64,000 nucleotides of DNA from UBA5109 sp963975155 (GCA_963975155.1 CAXBFG010000006.1:62001-126000), one strand, 5' to 3'; numbered from the stretch's first letter, positions 9,641-18,621 are shown. Notes: a model not told the origin generated them from the letters alone. Made by a program: numbers and translations.

Positions 9641-10612
9641 TTGTCAGACATAAAAGTATTATTAACGCGTCGCTGGCCTCAACAGGTTGAAAGTGAATTC
9701 GGCAAATATTTTGATGTGACCTTTAATACATCGGATATCCCCTTTTCGGAAAACCAGTTGCGTGATGCTATGCAGATTTACGACGCTCTTTGCCCGACAG
9801 TTACGGACAAGATCACGGCTGAACTGTTTCTGGAGCCAGATATCAGAACGCGTATCATTGCAAACTATGGTGTGGGCTATAACCATATCGACGTACAGGC
9901 CGCTGCAAATAAGAACATTACCGTCACCAACACACCTGATGTCCTGACTGAAGCCACTGCGGACCTGGCCCTGACACTTATGCTGATGCTGGCTCGTCGC
10001 ACCCGCGAGGGAGAACGATTGCTCAGGAACGGCGACTGGCAAGGCTGGTATCCGACTCACATGATGGGGACTATGCTAAGCGGAAAAACATTAGGCCTTA
10101 TCGGTATGGGCAGGATTGGCAAAGCCGTGGCACGAAAGGCCTCTTATGGTTTTGGCATGAAAATTCTTTATCACAATCGCCGTCAGCTAAAGCAGGAAGA
10201 ATTGGATGGGTTGCAAGCAATCTACTGCCGGGATCTGGAAAACATGCTTCCAAAATGTGATTTTCTTAGCCTGCATTGCCCTGCCAGTACAGCGACTTAC
10301 CAAATAATGAATCAACAGACTCTTGCTCTTTTGCCACAGCATGCTTTCCTTATTAACACCGCCAGAGGTGATGTAGTTGACGAAAAGGCTCTCGTGCAGG
10401 CTCTGCAAGGCAAAACCATTGCCGGGGCAGGCCTTGATGTTTATGAAAATGAACCGGAAGTACCCGAGGCCTTGTTACACATGGACAATGTAGTGCTGCT
10501 CCCTCATATGGGTAGTGCCACACTGGATACCCGAATCGCAATGGGTATGCGAGTACTGGAAAACCTCAAAGCCTTCTTCAGTGGCACTAAACCCGGAGAT
10601 TGCGTAAGCTGA
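9641..10612 (+). CDS. D-2-hydroxyacid dehydrogenase (glyoxylate/hydroxypyruvate reductase type)
   Basis: 323 residues. The start is TTG at 9641, decided by a GGAG site six bases upstream and the lack of a nearby ATG. The NAD(P)-binding motif is GLIGMGRIGKAVA (about residues 149-161). The catalytic Arg, Glu and His of the family are visible in NTARGDVVDE, DVYENEPEV and LLPHMGSAT. Such enzymes reduce glyoxylate or hydroxypyruvate, or oxidise D-2-hydroxyacids, in the cytoplasm. With the divergent permease, the convergent FMN oxidase and the downstream aminotransferase it forms a C2/C3 hydroxyacid module; glyoxylate reductase is the likeliest role. Confidence 0.88.
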   Translation: MSDIKVLLTRRWPQQVESEFGKYFDVTFNTSDIPFSENQLRDAMQIYDALCPTVTDKITAELFLEPDIRTRIIANYGVGYNHIDVQAAANKNITVTNTPDVLTEATADLALTLMLMLARRTREGERLLRNGDWQGWYPTHMMGTMLSGKTLGLIGMGRIGKAVARKASYGFGMKILYHNRRQLKQEELDGLQAIYCRDLENMLPKCDFLSLHCPASTATYQIMNQQTLALLPQHAFLINTARGDVVDEKALVQALQGKTIAGAGLDVYENEPEVPEALLHMDNVVLLPHMGSATLDTRIAMGMRVLENLKAFFSGTKPGDCVS

Positions 10613-10679
10613 TTAGACTAAGTCACACCTTTGAATTTGCATGTTCGACGCTCTGATAAATTCTTCACACTGCGAACTT

Positions 10680-11834
10680 TCAGCGAAAGCGAAGATTACC
10701 GCGTTGCAGGTCCTTGATGGATTTACAGCCCATTAATTTCATATCCCTGACAAGTTCTGCATGCAGCAAGGACAATGCTCTTTCAACACCGGGCTGACCG
10801 GCGGCTGCAAGCGCATAAAGATATAAACGACCACCTGAACATGCCTTGGCACCAAGGGAAAGCGCCTTGAGAATATGTGTCCCTCGCGTAATTCCACCAT
10901 CACAGATAACATCAATTTTATCACCCACTGCATCGACAATTTCAGCCAGCTGATCAAAGGGGCTGCGTGATCCGTCCAGCTGCCTGCCACCATGATTGGA
11001 AACCATAATCGCACTGGCACCTATGTCGACGGCTCGCCGGGCATCTTCAACAGACATGACGCCTTTTAAAACAAAAGCCTTACCCCAGTACTGACTGATT
11101 TCTTCAGCCGCCTTCCAGTCCATGGATTGATCCATCATGACATTAAAATAATCAGCGATGGTAATCGAAACATTGGAGCCTTCTTTCACATAATCCTTTA
11201 ACTGTGCCAACTCGAATTTTTCATGCGTGAAATAATTGAAGGCCCAGGCCGGATGCATGGCAAAGCTAAGCAGACTCTTTAAGCTTAATCTGGGCGGTGT
11301 GGTAAAACCTGTATATAGATCTCTTTCCCGATTGCCGCCAACAATTGTATCGACGGTTAATGCCAGCGCATCAAAATTTGCTTCTTTGCAACGATCGATC
11401 ATGTTGCGGGTTAATTCTTTATCTTTATGATAATAAAGCTGGAATAACTTTGGTGTTTTTATGGACCTGCCAATTTCCTCAACACTCACGGTACCCAGGG
11501 AAGAAACGCCAAAAATAGTATTATATTTTTCTGCGGCCCTGGCGACTGCCAATTCTCCGTCATGATGAAAAAGTCGTTGCAAGGCAGTTGGCGACAAAAA
11601 CAAAGGCATATCAATTTTTTGCCCCATCACTGTTGTCGACAAATCGATTTCTTCCACGCCTGCCAGCACATTTGGCACCAGGTCTACATCATTAAAGGCT
11701 GCTGTATTTCGACGATAGGTAACTTCATCATCTGCAGCGCCATCAATGTAATGAAAGATGGGCCCAGGCAAACGCTGTTTTGCCAGCCTGCGAAAATCGG
11801 AAATATTTCTGGCATCCTTCAGGCGCATAAACAT
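10680..11834 (-). CDS. lldD: FMN-dependent alpha-hydroxyacid oxidase/dehydrogenase (LldD-like)
   Basis: 384 residues with the layout of the FMN-dependent alpha-hydroxyacid dehydrogenase family (L-lactate dehydrogenase LldD, glycolate oxidase, mandelate dehydrogenase). Seen are RRNTAAFNDVDLVPNVL near the N-terminus, ALTVDTIVGGNRERD, the active-site SNHGGRQLDG with its base His, and the FMN-phosphate segment DGGITRGTHILKALSLGA. Such enzymes oxidise L-lactate or glycolate and pass electrons to quinone or oxygen at the inner face of the membrane. It is convergent with the 2-hydroxyacid dehydrogenase. L-lactate and glycolate cannot be told apart from motifs alone. Confidence 0.87.
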   Translation of the reverse strand: MFMRLKDARNISDFRRLAKQRLPGPIFHYIDGAADDEVTYRRNTAAFNDVDLVPNVLAGVEEIDLSTTVMGQKIDMPLFLSPTALQRLFHHDGELAVARAAEKYNTIFGVSSLGTVSVEEIGRSIKTPKLFQLYYHKDKELTRNMIDRCKEANFDALALTVDTIVGGNRERDLYTGFTTPPRLSLKSLLSFAMHPAWAFNYFTHEKFELAQLKDYVKEGSNVSITIADYFNVMMDQSMDWKAAEEISQYWGKAFVLKGVMSVEDARRAVDIGASAIMVSNHGGRQLDGSRSPFDQLAEIVDAVGDKIDVICDGGITRGTHILKALSLGAKACSGGRLYLYALAAAGQPGVERALSLLHAELVRDMKLMGCKSIKDLQRGNLRFR

Positions 11835-12083
11835 TTATAATCCTACTCCTGTATCAATCGCATACTGCCAATTCAGCTAAGCAGAGCGACTGACATTATT
11901 AATGCTGTGTTTCCTGATTGCAAGAATCAGTAAAAGACGATTATAGTGTAAGGCCTGACTCTAAATTGCAGTGTTTTGATTGCAATACTCACTAAATAAG
12001 TTTTAGAAACACGACGAAGTTCTCCTGATTATGAAAACAAGAGCATAAGCAAGGCGTAATTAAAATATTAGTAAGGTATTTAT

Positions 12084-13220
12084 ATGAAGCAAAGTAAATT
12101 TAGCTCATTTCATCCGCCGCAACGAACATTGATGGGGCCCGGACCTTCAGATGTCAACCCACGCATCCTGGAAGCAATTTCACGACCAACTATCGGTCAT
12201 CTTGATCCGCTTTTTATTGGCATGATGGATGAGTTAAAAGAACTGTTACGCTTTGCTTTTCAAACTGAAAATGAAGTCACAATACCTATTTCGGCTCCCG
12301 GTTCTGCAGGGATGGAATGTTGCTTTGTCAACATGGTTGAACCCGGCGATAAAGTCATCGTGTGCTGTAATGGTGTGTTCGGCGGCAGGATGAAGGAAAA
12401 CGTCATCCGCTGTGGTGGTGAAGCCATCATTGTAGAAGACCCCTGGGGACGAGCCGTTGATCCAGAAAAAGTAGAAGCGGCACTAAAGGCAAATCCGGAT
12501 GCAAAAATTCTCGCTTTCGTACATGCAGAAACGTCGACAGGTGCTATGTCTGATGCGTTAACGCTGACTAAACTTGCACATCAGTACGATTGCCTGACTA
12601 TCGTCGATGCGGTCACCTCGCTCGGTGGTGTTCCCTTAAAGGTTGATGAATGGGAACTCGATGCAGTGTATTCGGGCACACAAAAATGTCTTTCCTGTAT
12701 CCCCGGACTTTCTCCAGTCACTTTTAACAGTCGAGCCATGGAGCATATTAAAAACCGCAAATCCAAAACCCAGTCCTGGTTTCTGGATTTAAAACTCATG
12801 CTTGGTTACTGGGATGGCGAAGGCAAACGCGCCTATCATCATACCGCTCCGATTAACCCACTATACGGTTTGCATGAAGCCCTCTGCCTCTTGCATGAGG
12901 AAGGACTCGAAAATGCCTGGCAGCGCCATCGCCTGCACCATGAAAGCCTGAAAAGCGGACTGGAGAAACTGGGACTGGAACTTACAGTACCGGAAAGCGA
13001 ACGCCTGCCCCAGCTCAACGCGGTGAGCATCCCAAAAGGCGTGGAAGATGCCGCTGTTCGTAATCAACTACTGCATCAATATAACCTTGAGATCGGACCA
13101 GGCCTTGGTGACAGTGCGGGCAAACTCTGGCGTATTGGTTTGATGGGGTATTCTGCCAATCAGGGTAATGTGCTCTATTGCCTGAGCGCATTGGAAGCAG
13201 TACTGGGCAATTTACAGTAA
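12084..13220 (+). CDS. Alanine-glyoxylate-type PLP aminotransferase (class V)
   Basis: 378 residues of a class V aminotransferase. Key features are LMGPGPSDVNPRILEA near the N-terminus (substrate and PLP region), SAPGSAGMECC, an Asp in VDAVTSLGG (about 175) that pairs with the PLP ring nitrogen, and the PLP-binding Lys in YSGTQKCLSC (about 201). Family members transfer amino groups from alanine or serine to glyoxylate, giving glycine. Beside a glyoxylate-reductase-type enzyme and an LldD-like oxidase this suggests conversion of glycolate-derived glyoxylate to glycine. The ATG at 12084 is preceded by TAAGG. Confidence 0.88.
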   Translation: MKQSKFSSFHPPQRTLMGPGPSDVNPRILEAISRPTIGHLDPLFIGMMDELKELLRFAFQTENEVTIPISAPGSAGMECCFVNMVEPGDKVIVCCNGVFGGRMKENVIRCGGEAIIVEDPWGRAVDPEKVEAALKANPDAKILAFVHAETSTGAMSDALTLTKLAHQYDCLTIVDAVTSLGGVPLKVDEWELDAVYSGTQKCLSCIPGLSPVTFNSRAMEHIKNRKSKTQSWFLDLKLMLGYWDGEGKRAYHHTAPINPLYGLHEALCLLHEEGLENAWQRHRLHHESLKSGLEKLGLELTVPESERLPQLNAVSIPKGVEDAAVRNQLLHQYNLEIGPGLGDSAGKLWRIGLMGYSANQGNVLYCLSALEAVLGNLQ

Positions 13221-13226
13221 GTTTAG

Positions 13227-13256
13227 TATTGCCTGCTCTTACAGTGCCAGGCAATA
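13227..13256. terminator. Hairpin between convergent genes
   Basis: A 9-bp perfect stem (TATTGCCTG / CAGGCAATA) with a 12-base loop lies six bases after the aminotransferase stop and before the convergent rhodanese gene. On the plus strand a T-rich stretch follows some 14 bases later (TTTTACTTTTT). It may serve as a weak terminator; the T-tract is not directly attached. Confidence 0.45.
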
Positions 13257-13304
13257 GCAACGAGAATTTTACTTTTTAATGTGTTAACTGTGTGTCGATC
13301 GGGT

Positions 13305-13688
13305 TTATTTGGGTAGATTGCGAATTTCCCTAACCTGATCGATGCCTCCCATATTATTCACATTGGTAAAACCAGCCGCTTCCAGAATCAGCTTTGCCTG
13401 GCCTGCTCTGTTACCCGAGCGGCAATACAGATTAATTGCTTCATCTTTGCTAAACAGGCTGGATACCTCTTCAACATCTAAAGATACCAGGGGTAGATTT
13501 AAATCCCCATCGATATGATCCTCGCTATACTCTTCTATAGTTCGTACATCTATCCACACAGGCTCTGAAACACTTGCTGCTGTTCCCGTTCCTGCTCCTG
13601 CTCCTGTTCCCGCACATGCAGCTAAAAAGAGACACATGGATATGATTACTGTTTTAATAGTTTTAGTTAAATGGCGTGAATTTTTCAT
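13305..13688 (-). CDS. Rhodanese-domain lipoprotein
   Basis: 127 residues. A basic start and hydrophobic stretch end in the lipobox LAACAG, so it is a lipoprotein facing the periplasm. The single rhodanese domain shows VWIDVRTIEEYSEDHIDGDLN and the active-site loop LYCRSGNRAG, with the sulfur-carrying Cys present. A Gly/Ala/Thr linker (GTGAGAGTGTA) after the lipid anchor is encoded by an imperfect six-base repeat at about 13581-13612. Rhodanese domains transfer sulfane sulfur. It follows a TsdA-like cytochrome and a DsrE-like Tat protein on the same strand, suggesting a shared sulfur role. Confidence 0.87.
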   Translation of the reverse strand: MKNSRHLTKTIKTVIISMCLFLAACAGTGAGAGTGTAASVSEPVWIDVRTIEEYSEDHIDGDLNLPLVSLDVEEVSSLFSKDEAINLYCRSGNRAGQAKLILEAAGFTNVNNMGGIDQVREIRNLPK

Positions 13689-13791
13689 CTGTATACAACT
13701 CTCTTTTAAAAATTCTTTTTCGATTTTGCCTTCTATAGCTGTCTAAGCGCTTTGAATGCCAACAGGCCAAGGATATAGATATTGAGCTATT

Positions 13792-14760
13792 TTAAGGTGA
13801 GCTTTCATCCTTACTTAAGGATTCATAAAATTCCCGAATCGGCGCGAATGGTCCCAGGCGATGTTGTTCTTGAGAGAACGGGTCGGCATAAGGAGGATAA
13901 GGACTGTCGACTGGCTTCTGGGTCAAATCGGGGAAATCCAGTTCAAGATCAGCCTTCTGCGGTCTTGGTTTGGAATTAATATAAGCAGAAACATCATAAG
14001 CTTCGTCGTCCGTTAAAGTAGGCGCACCAAAGGGCATTTTTGCTTTTATAAAACGGGCTGCTGTTAATACTCGATTCATCCCGGCTCCATTGTTATAACT
14101 GTCATCCCCCCACAAGGGAGGGAACACGTATCCATCCTTGATGTCTGCAGTTTTCTGGAGTCCTCCGCCGTTTTCTTGATGACAAATTAAGCAACGGGTC
14201 TCATAAACGCTCTGCCCTGCTTCGACACTGGCACTACGAGCGGGCTCTACAAAGTCCGCCGGGTCATGCACTTCTTTTTCAATGTCACTCATTGCGGAAA
14301 ATTGTACATTGAGGCTCAGAATATAGTTTTCCATGGCTGCTAATTCCAGGCTATCTCTTGCAAACGGTCGACCATTCATACTGCGTTGCATACAACCGTT
14401 GATACGGTCTTTCAGATCGCGCACACCGCCGTCCCGTCCTGAGGGTCTGGGATATCGAGTTGCTGTCTGAAGTAAGGACAAAGCGCCCGTTGCCGAGCCG
14501 CTATCAAGGTGGCAAGAAGAGCAGTCCAGACGATTGCCGCTATATTGTTTAGATTGGTCAGCCTGATCAGGCCCGAGTAGACTTCGCGTTTCCCTGATCA
14601 GTCTTTTGCCATATTCAGCACTAGCCAGTTCCGGGTCTGCAAACGACTGAGAATGTCCGTCTTTTGTAAACACTACAGAGCCGGCTAATATCAAAACCCC
14701 GGCAAAAACAAATGAAACTACTTTAGAGTTGAATTCATAACTTTTATGATGATTGTGCAA
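13792..14760 (-). CDS. TsdA-like diheme cytochrome c (thiosulfate dehydrogenase family)
   Basis: The open frame reaches a TTG at 14811, but a TTG at 14760 has a GAGG site nine bases before it and starts directly at the signal/anchor helix (VVSFVFAGVLILAGSVVF), giving 322 residues. Two heme c motifs are present, CSSCH and CLICH. Between them is NGCMQRSMNGRPF, which matches the TsdA family segment whose Cys is thought to ligate the active-site heme. TsdA enzymes interconvert thiosulfate and tetrathionate in the periplasm. A terminal DVSAYINSKPRP helix is typical of class I cytochromes. Neighbours with sulfur-related domains support the call. Confidence 0.78.
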   Translation of the reverse strand: MHNHHKSYEFNSKVVSFVFAGVLILAGSVVFTKDGHSQSFADPELASAEYGKRLIRETRSLLGPDQADQSKQYSGNRLDCSSCHLDSGSATGALSLLQTATRYPRPSGRDGGVRDLKDRINGCMQRSMNGRPFARDSLELAAMENYILSLNVQFSAMSDIEKEVHDPADFVEPARSASVEAGQSVYETRCLICHQENGGGLQKTADIKDGYVFPPLWGDDSYNNGAGMNRVLTAARFIKAKMPFGAPTLTDDEAYDVSAYINSKPRPQKADLELDFPDLTQKPVDSPYPPYADPFSQEQHRLGPFAPIREFYESLSKDESSP

Positions 14761-14854
14761 TGTTGCTTTCCTCGGTCTTGAACTCTGCACCAGCTTTGGC
14801 TTCTGCCTCAATCTTGGCTACTACTTCAGCTGCTGCAAAAAATATGGCTGTCAT
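14744..14854 (-). CDS. Possible small ORF overlapping the cytochrome start
   Basis: A 36-codon frame from ATG 14854 to TAA 14744, rich in Ala, Glu and Lys (for example AAAEVVAKIEAEAKAG), whose end overlaps the TTG start of the TsdA-like gene in another frame. The nearest AGGA lies about 14 bases upstream, too far for a strong start. It might be a coupling leader peptide, a small helical protein, or chance. Confidence 0.25.
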   Translation of the reverse strand: MTAIFFAAAEVVAKIEAEAKAGAEFKTEESNIAQSS

Positions 14855-14946
14855 ATTCTAAAAACTGATCCTGAAAACGATGTTTGGGGCGTGCTATTTG
14901 CTTTCGAAAATCCTGCCACATCATCTCCAGGGGCTTGGCATTAAAG

Positions 14947-15642
14947 TCATCCAGCAGAGTATAAAAGACTGTATCCGTATTCCTGTGCACGAGTCATTGC
15001 CATGACACCTGCCGGTACGAAACGACTGTTTGGAATTGCATTAGTGGTCAGTTCGTCGAACACAGCTTCGGCTGTAGAGCCGGTCCTTGCCGCTATCATG
15101 CCCGAGAAAAAACGAGTGGCTGAAGAACAAATGGCAAATTGCACACCCCTGTTTGCCAGGTCGTCTATCGTGGTTCCTGTAAAGACAGGATTTGGCACTC
15201 GCAGTGGGTTTACTCTTGGCGCTGCGCCAGCATCGGGTTCATTTAATTGCATGATTTCGGCAAAAATTTCGCCATACTTCTCCCAATTGGCTTCACTAAA
15301 GGCAAAGGGTGTGGAGCCGTGACGGTAACATGCAATCATTGCATAATCTGAGTCTCTGCCTGAATAGGCATTTTTATGGGCATTGAGAATATTAGCCGCG
15401 TATCGCATAGCATCAATCCCGCCCTGTGTAGTTGAGGTATCGATAAATACACGATGACTGCCAGGTAATTCGCCCATCCATGAATCCAGGTTATGGCGAC
15501 TCGGCTGAAAAGCCTGGGTTCTTTCAGAAACTTGTGCATTCGTCGTTGATGCATTCATGGCCAAGCCCGCGATTGCCGCACTACCTATGACTTTTACCAG
15601 CGAACGACGCTCTATATTTTTGCTTTTATCTTTATTTTTCAT
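14947..15642 (-). CDS. Tat-exported DsrE-like protein
   Basis: 231 residues. An ERRSLVKVIGSAAIAGL start is a twin-arginine signal, so the folded protein would be exported. The mature part has a DsrE/DsrF-like arrangement: a strand HRVFIDTST, a helix with GGIDAMRYAANILNA, an AICSSATRF segment and a C-terminal VPAGVMAMTRAQEYGYSLLY, the last matching exported DsrE-family proteins. DsrE relatives carry sulfur on a Cys; Cys residues here are in MIACYRHG and AICSSA. An AGAGG site precedes the ATG. It heads a run of three minus-strand genes with the TsdA-like cytochrome and the rhodanese lipoprotein. Confidence 0.75.
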   Translation of the reverse strand: MKNKDKSKNIERRSLVKVIGSAAIAGLAMNASTTNAQVSERTQAFQPSRHNLDSWMGELPGSHRVFIDTSTTQGGIDAMRYAANILNAHKNAYSGRDSDYAMIACYRHGSTPFAFSEANWEKYGEIFAEIMQLNEPDAGAAPRVNPLRVPNPVFTGTTIDDLANRGVQFAICSSATRFFSGMIAARTGSTAEAVFDELTTNAIPNSRFVPAGVMAMTRAQEYGYSLLYSAG

Positions 15643-16111
15643 ATCGCGACCTCTGGAGTTTTATATACCCCTAAAAAATAGATATTTCCCGGATTCTAGA
15701 CCTGGAAAATGTAAAGAACAACCATGTTATCACTTAAGGGGATGCTTGTGAAAAAGACCCAGGGGATAGCGCACCATGAAAAATCTGAAAGATAAACCTT
15801 AAAGAAATGGCTTCAGATACCTGAATATAAAGGCTCCTTAAACATCGCATTTCGAGAATCTTAAACCGGCTCAGTATGTGGCCTGCCATTGAAGAGTTAA
15901 GCCCACTTGGGGTAAGTCACAATAAAAACCACCAAAAATGGTCTGACGCTTTATAGTGATCAAAGGTATAAACCTGATTAAACAAGTTCATGGGCTTTGC
16001 ACTGCTTATAGCTTCAACTTGCTGACTTAGCGTATTATGGCGCTCTTTTTCTTTTGCCCTGCTAATAATATAAAAAACACACCCTGAATTTGTCGAACAT
16101 AACGCGAGATC
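15643..16111. other. Intergenic region of divergent genes
   Basis: 469 bases between the DsrE-like gene (minus) and the MFS gene (plus). Promoters for both directions are expected here. No gene fragment or strong hairpin was recognised. Confidence 0.5.
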
Positions 16112-17356
16112 ATGACAGAAGAAATCCCAAGTAGTGTCAGTCATACCCGTTTCGCCGCATTTGTATACCCTGCGTTTGTTCGCTACTGGGCGGCAAGATT
16201 CTGTTCTACCTTTGCGGTTCAGATCGTGTCGGTTGCTGTTGGCTGGCAAATTTACGATTTGACACGTGACCCCTTGGACCTGGGCATTATTGGCCTGGTC
16301 CAGTTTTTACCCCTGCTCTTGCTGGTATTGGTTACCGGTTCAGTCGCCGACCGTTTCGGGCGTCGGCGCGTTATGGGGATAGCCGTAGCACTGGAATGCA
16401 TCTGTGCGGGAGCGATTTTATATTTCTCCCTGCGCGGTTTAACTTCACCCGTTCCAATATTTGCTGCATTGACAGGTATGGGAATTGCCCGCGCTTTTTT
16501 TGGTCCGGCCTCACAGTCCCTGGTCGTGAATCTGGTCCCTGTCAACGTTTTTGCCAATGCTATCTCGTGGAATGCGTCTTCATGGCAGGTTTCCAGTATT
16601 GTTGGCCCGGTAGCTGGCGGCTTGCTTTATGGCATTAGTCCGAACCTGGCCTATACAGTTGTTGTGATAATGCTGGCTTTGGCGCTTGTGCTTATCATTT
16701 TAATACCTGCCCCGGTACAACGCAGCACAGTCAGTAAAATCACATTCAGTTCTGTCTTCGAAGGTTTGCGATATATTCGGAAAGAAAAAGTGGTACTTGG
16801 TGCTATCTCTCTGGATTTGTTTGCGGTACTGCTTGGCGGTGCGGTGGCTCTGCTACCGGTTTACGCTCGGGATATTCTTGAACTTGGACCCTGGGGGCTG
16901 GGATTTCTGCGCGCTGCTCCTGGTGTCGGTGCAATTACGATGGCAGTCTGCCTGGCAACTTTTCCGATACGGGACCATGCCGGACGCATACTTTTAATTT
17001 TCGTTGCCCTGTTTGGTTTTTTTACCGCCGTGTTTGGATTGTCCACTATTACCTGGGTATCGATCATCGCTTTAGCTTTTATAGGCGCAGCCGATATGGT
17101 GAGTGTAGTTATCCGTGAGACCCTGCTGCAACTCTGGACCCCCGATGATCTTCGTGGACGTGTCAACGCCGTCAATATGGTGTTTTTAGGTGCTTCAAAT
17201 GAGCTTGGAGAGTTTCGTGCCGGCTTTATGGCTGCCTGGGTCGGGGTTGTCCCAGCGGTAGTTTTCGGTGGAGTTGCAGCTATTGCTACGGCTGCAGGAT
17301 GGGCATGGCTGTTCCCGCAGTTACGCGATGCAAGATTTTTAAATCGACAGGACTGA
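16112..17356 (+). CDS. MFS transporter (EntS/MFS_3-like)
   Basis: 414 residues with 12 predicted hydrophobic segments. The MFS signature between helices 2 and 3 is present as GSVADRFGRRRVM. The overall pattern, with YPAFVRYWAARFCSTFAVQ at the start, RAFFGPASQSLVVNLVP and LQLWTPDDLRGRVNAVN in the second half, resembles the EntS/transmembrane secretion effector branch, which exports small molecules such as siderophores. No biosynthetic cluster is adjacent, so the substrate is unknown. The ATG has a short GAG site close upstream. It appears to be transcribed alone. Confidence 0.85.
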   Translation: MTEEIPSSVSHTRFAAFVYPAFVRYWAARFCSTFAVQIVSVAVGWQIYDLTRDPLDLGIIGLVQFLPLLLLVLVTGSVADRFGRRRVMGIAVALECICAGAILYFSLRGLTSPVPIFAALTGMGIARAFFGPASQSLVVNLVPVNVFANAISWNASSWQVSSIVGPVAGGLLYGISPNLAYTVVVIMLALALVLIILIPAPVQRSTVSKITFSSVFEGLRYIRKEKVVLGAISLDLFAVLLGGAVALLPVYARDILELGPWGLGFLRAAPGVGAITMAVCLATFPIRDHAGRILLIFVALFGFFTAVFGLSTITWVSIIALAFIGAADMVSVVIRETLLQLWTPDDLRGRVNAVNMVFLGASNELGEFRAGFMAAWVGVVPAVVFGGVAAIATAAGWAWLFPQLRDARFLNRQD

Positions 17357-17607
17357 CATGCCAGATCAATTAAAACAACTCCTTGGACAGGCATTCAGAT
17401 TTTATTCACCTTATCACATGCGCACTAACCTGAGTTCTTGCTTTATCTTTGTGTGCAAACGCTTTAATGATACTGTTTACTTCAATACCCCTTTGTACAC
17501 AAATCAGACAAACTCTATTCATTACTATTGATGTTAAAATACATCCATTCTGACATTAGCTTGTTACAATCAGGCACTCACCTGAGCCCGGGCTTCAAGC
17601 GCCATAT

Positions 17608-17646
17608 ATGATTCTGAGTAAGCAGATGGAATTCACTAAAGAATGA
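17608..17646 (+). CDS. Possible leader peptide of the cyclase gene
   Basis: A 12-codon frame (MILSKQMEFTKE) whose TGA stop overlaps the ATG of the cyclase gene in the ATGA arrangement. The cyclase start itself has only a weak upstream site, so reinitiation from this frame is conceivable. The leader also lacks a clear ribosome-binding site. Confidence 0.25.
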   Translation: MILSKQMEFTKE

Positions 17647-18581
17647 GCAGCGACAGACTTGGCAAATTCAAATTAGATAAAGCCAGCATTCTTATCTCTG
17701 ATTTGAGAGGGTTTACTTATTTTTCGGAAAAGCATTCTGCGCTTGACGTTGCGAATCTTCTCGATCGTTATTTCAGCATCATGATTCCGATCATTACGAA
17801 ACACGACGGTGTTGTAGATAAGCTAACGGGCGATTCAATTTTAGCGATATTTAAATTCAAAACTAATAACATTAATAATGTGCTTGCCTGTGCTATAGAC
17901 ATGCAAAATGCCATGCAACAAGTGAACAGCACGAATCGCGAGCTTGGTATTTCCAGTATTTATATGGGCATAGGTATTAACACCGGAGAGGTCGCCACCG
18001 GTTATATTGGTAATAAATCGCATTTTAAATATACCGCCATAGGCAATGAGGTAAATCTGGCGGCCAGAGTGGAAGCTTACAGTATGCGCGGGCAAGTATT
18101 GTTAAGTGATAATTCCTTTGATATTTGTAAAACCAAGGTGGTGGTGGGTAGCAGTTATGATGTGCAACCAAAAGGCACTATTCGTCCCTTGAAAATTTAT
18201 GAATTACTAGAACTGCTGGAGCCTGAAAAACTTAAACTGAATATAGAGAACAGCAGAAGCGAACCTCGAATTAATGTTGATATGCCTATCAATTATCACC
18301 TTATTGATAAGGCGAAAATATTACCTGAGATTTATGAAGGACAAACCATTGATGTCAGTTATAAGGGATTAAAATTTAAATCCATTAATAAATTAGAGCC
18401 CTTGAGTGAGATTGCACTTAAAGTAAGCTCATCAATTTTTGGTGTGGAAAAAAGTACCGTATATGCGAAAGTTCAGCACTCTATTTTTGTAGATGGGTAT
18501 TATATTTCCGGTTTATTATTCACGGTGATAGACGATGCTGCTCTGGCCTCAATGAAATCATTTATCGATAATTCAATATAG
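17643..18581 (+). CDS. Class III nucleotide cyclase fused to PilZ domain
   Basis: 312 residues, soluble. Residues 12-185 form a class III adenylate/guanylate cyclase domain: metal-binding Asp 20 in ISDLRGF and Asp 64 in TGDSILAIF, and the transition-state Asn and Arg in NEVNLAARVE (138 and 142). A linker leads to a PilZ domain (about 203-312) with the RxxxR motif RSEPR (205-209) and the DxSxxG motif DVSYKG (237-242), the two signatures of c-di-GMP binding. The protein could make cAMP (or cGMP) under c-di-GMP control. No sensor or membrane domain is present, so c-di-GMP may be the only input. Confidence 0.88.
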   Translation: MSSDRLGKFKLDKASILISDLRGFTYFSEKHSALDVANLLDRYFSIMIPIITKHDGVVDKLTGDSILAIFKFKTNNINNVLACAIDMQNAMQQVNSTNRELGISSIYMGIGINTGEVATGYIGNKSHFKYTAIGNEVNLAARVEAYSMRGQVLLSDNSFDICKTKVVVGSSYDVQPKGTIRPLKIYELLELLEPEKLKLNIENSRSEPRINVDMPINYHLIDKAKILPEIYEGQTIDVSYKGLKFKSINKLEPLSEIALKVSSSIFGVEKSTVYAKVQHSIFVDGYYISGLLFTVIDDAALASMKSFIDNSI

Positions 18582-18621
18582 TCTGGCAATGAGGGTTTTA
18601 GTTAACCGCCTGAGTTGAATT

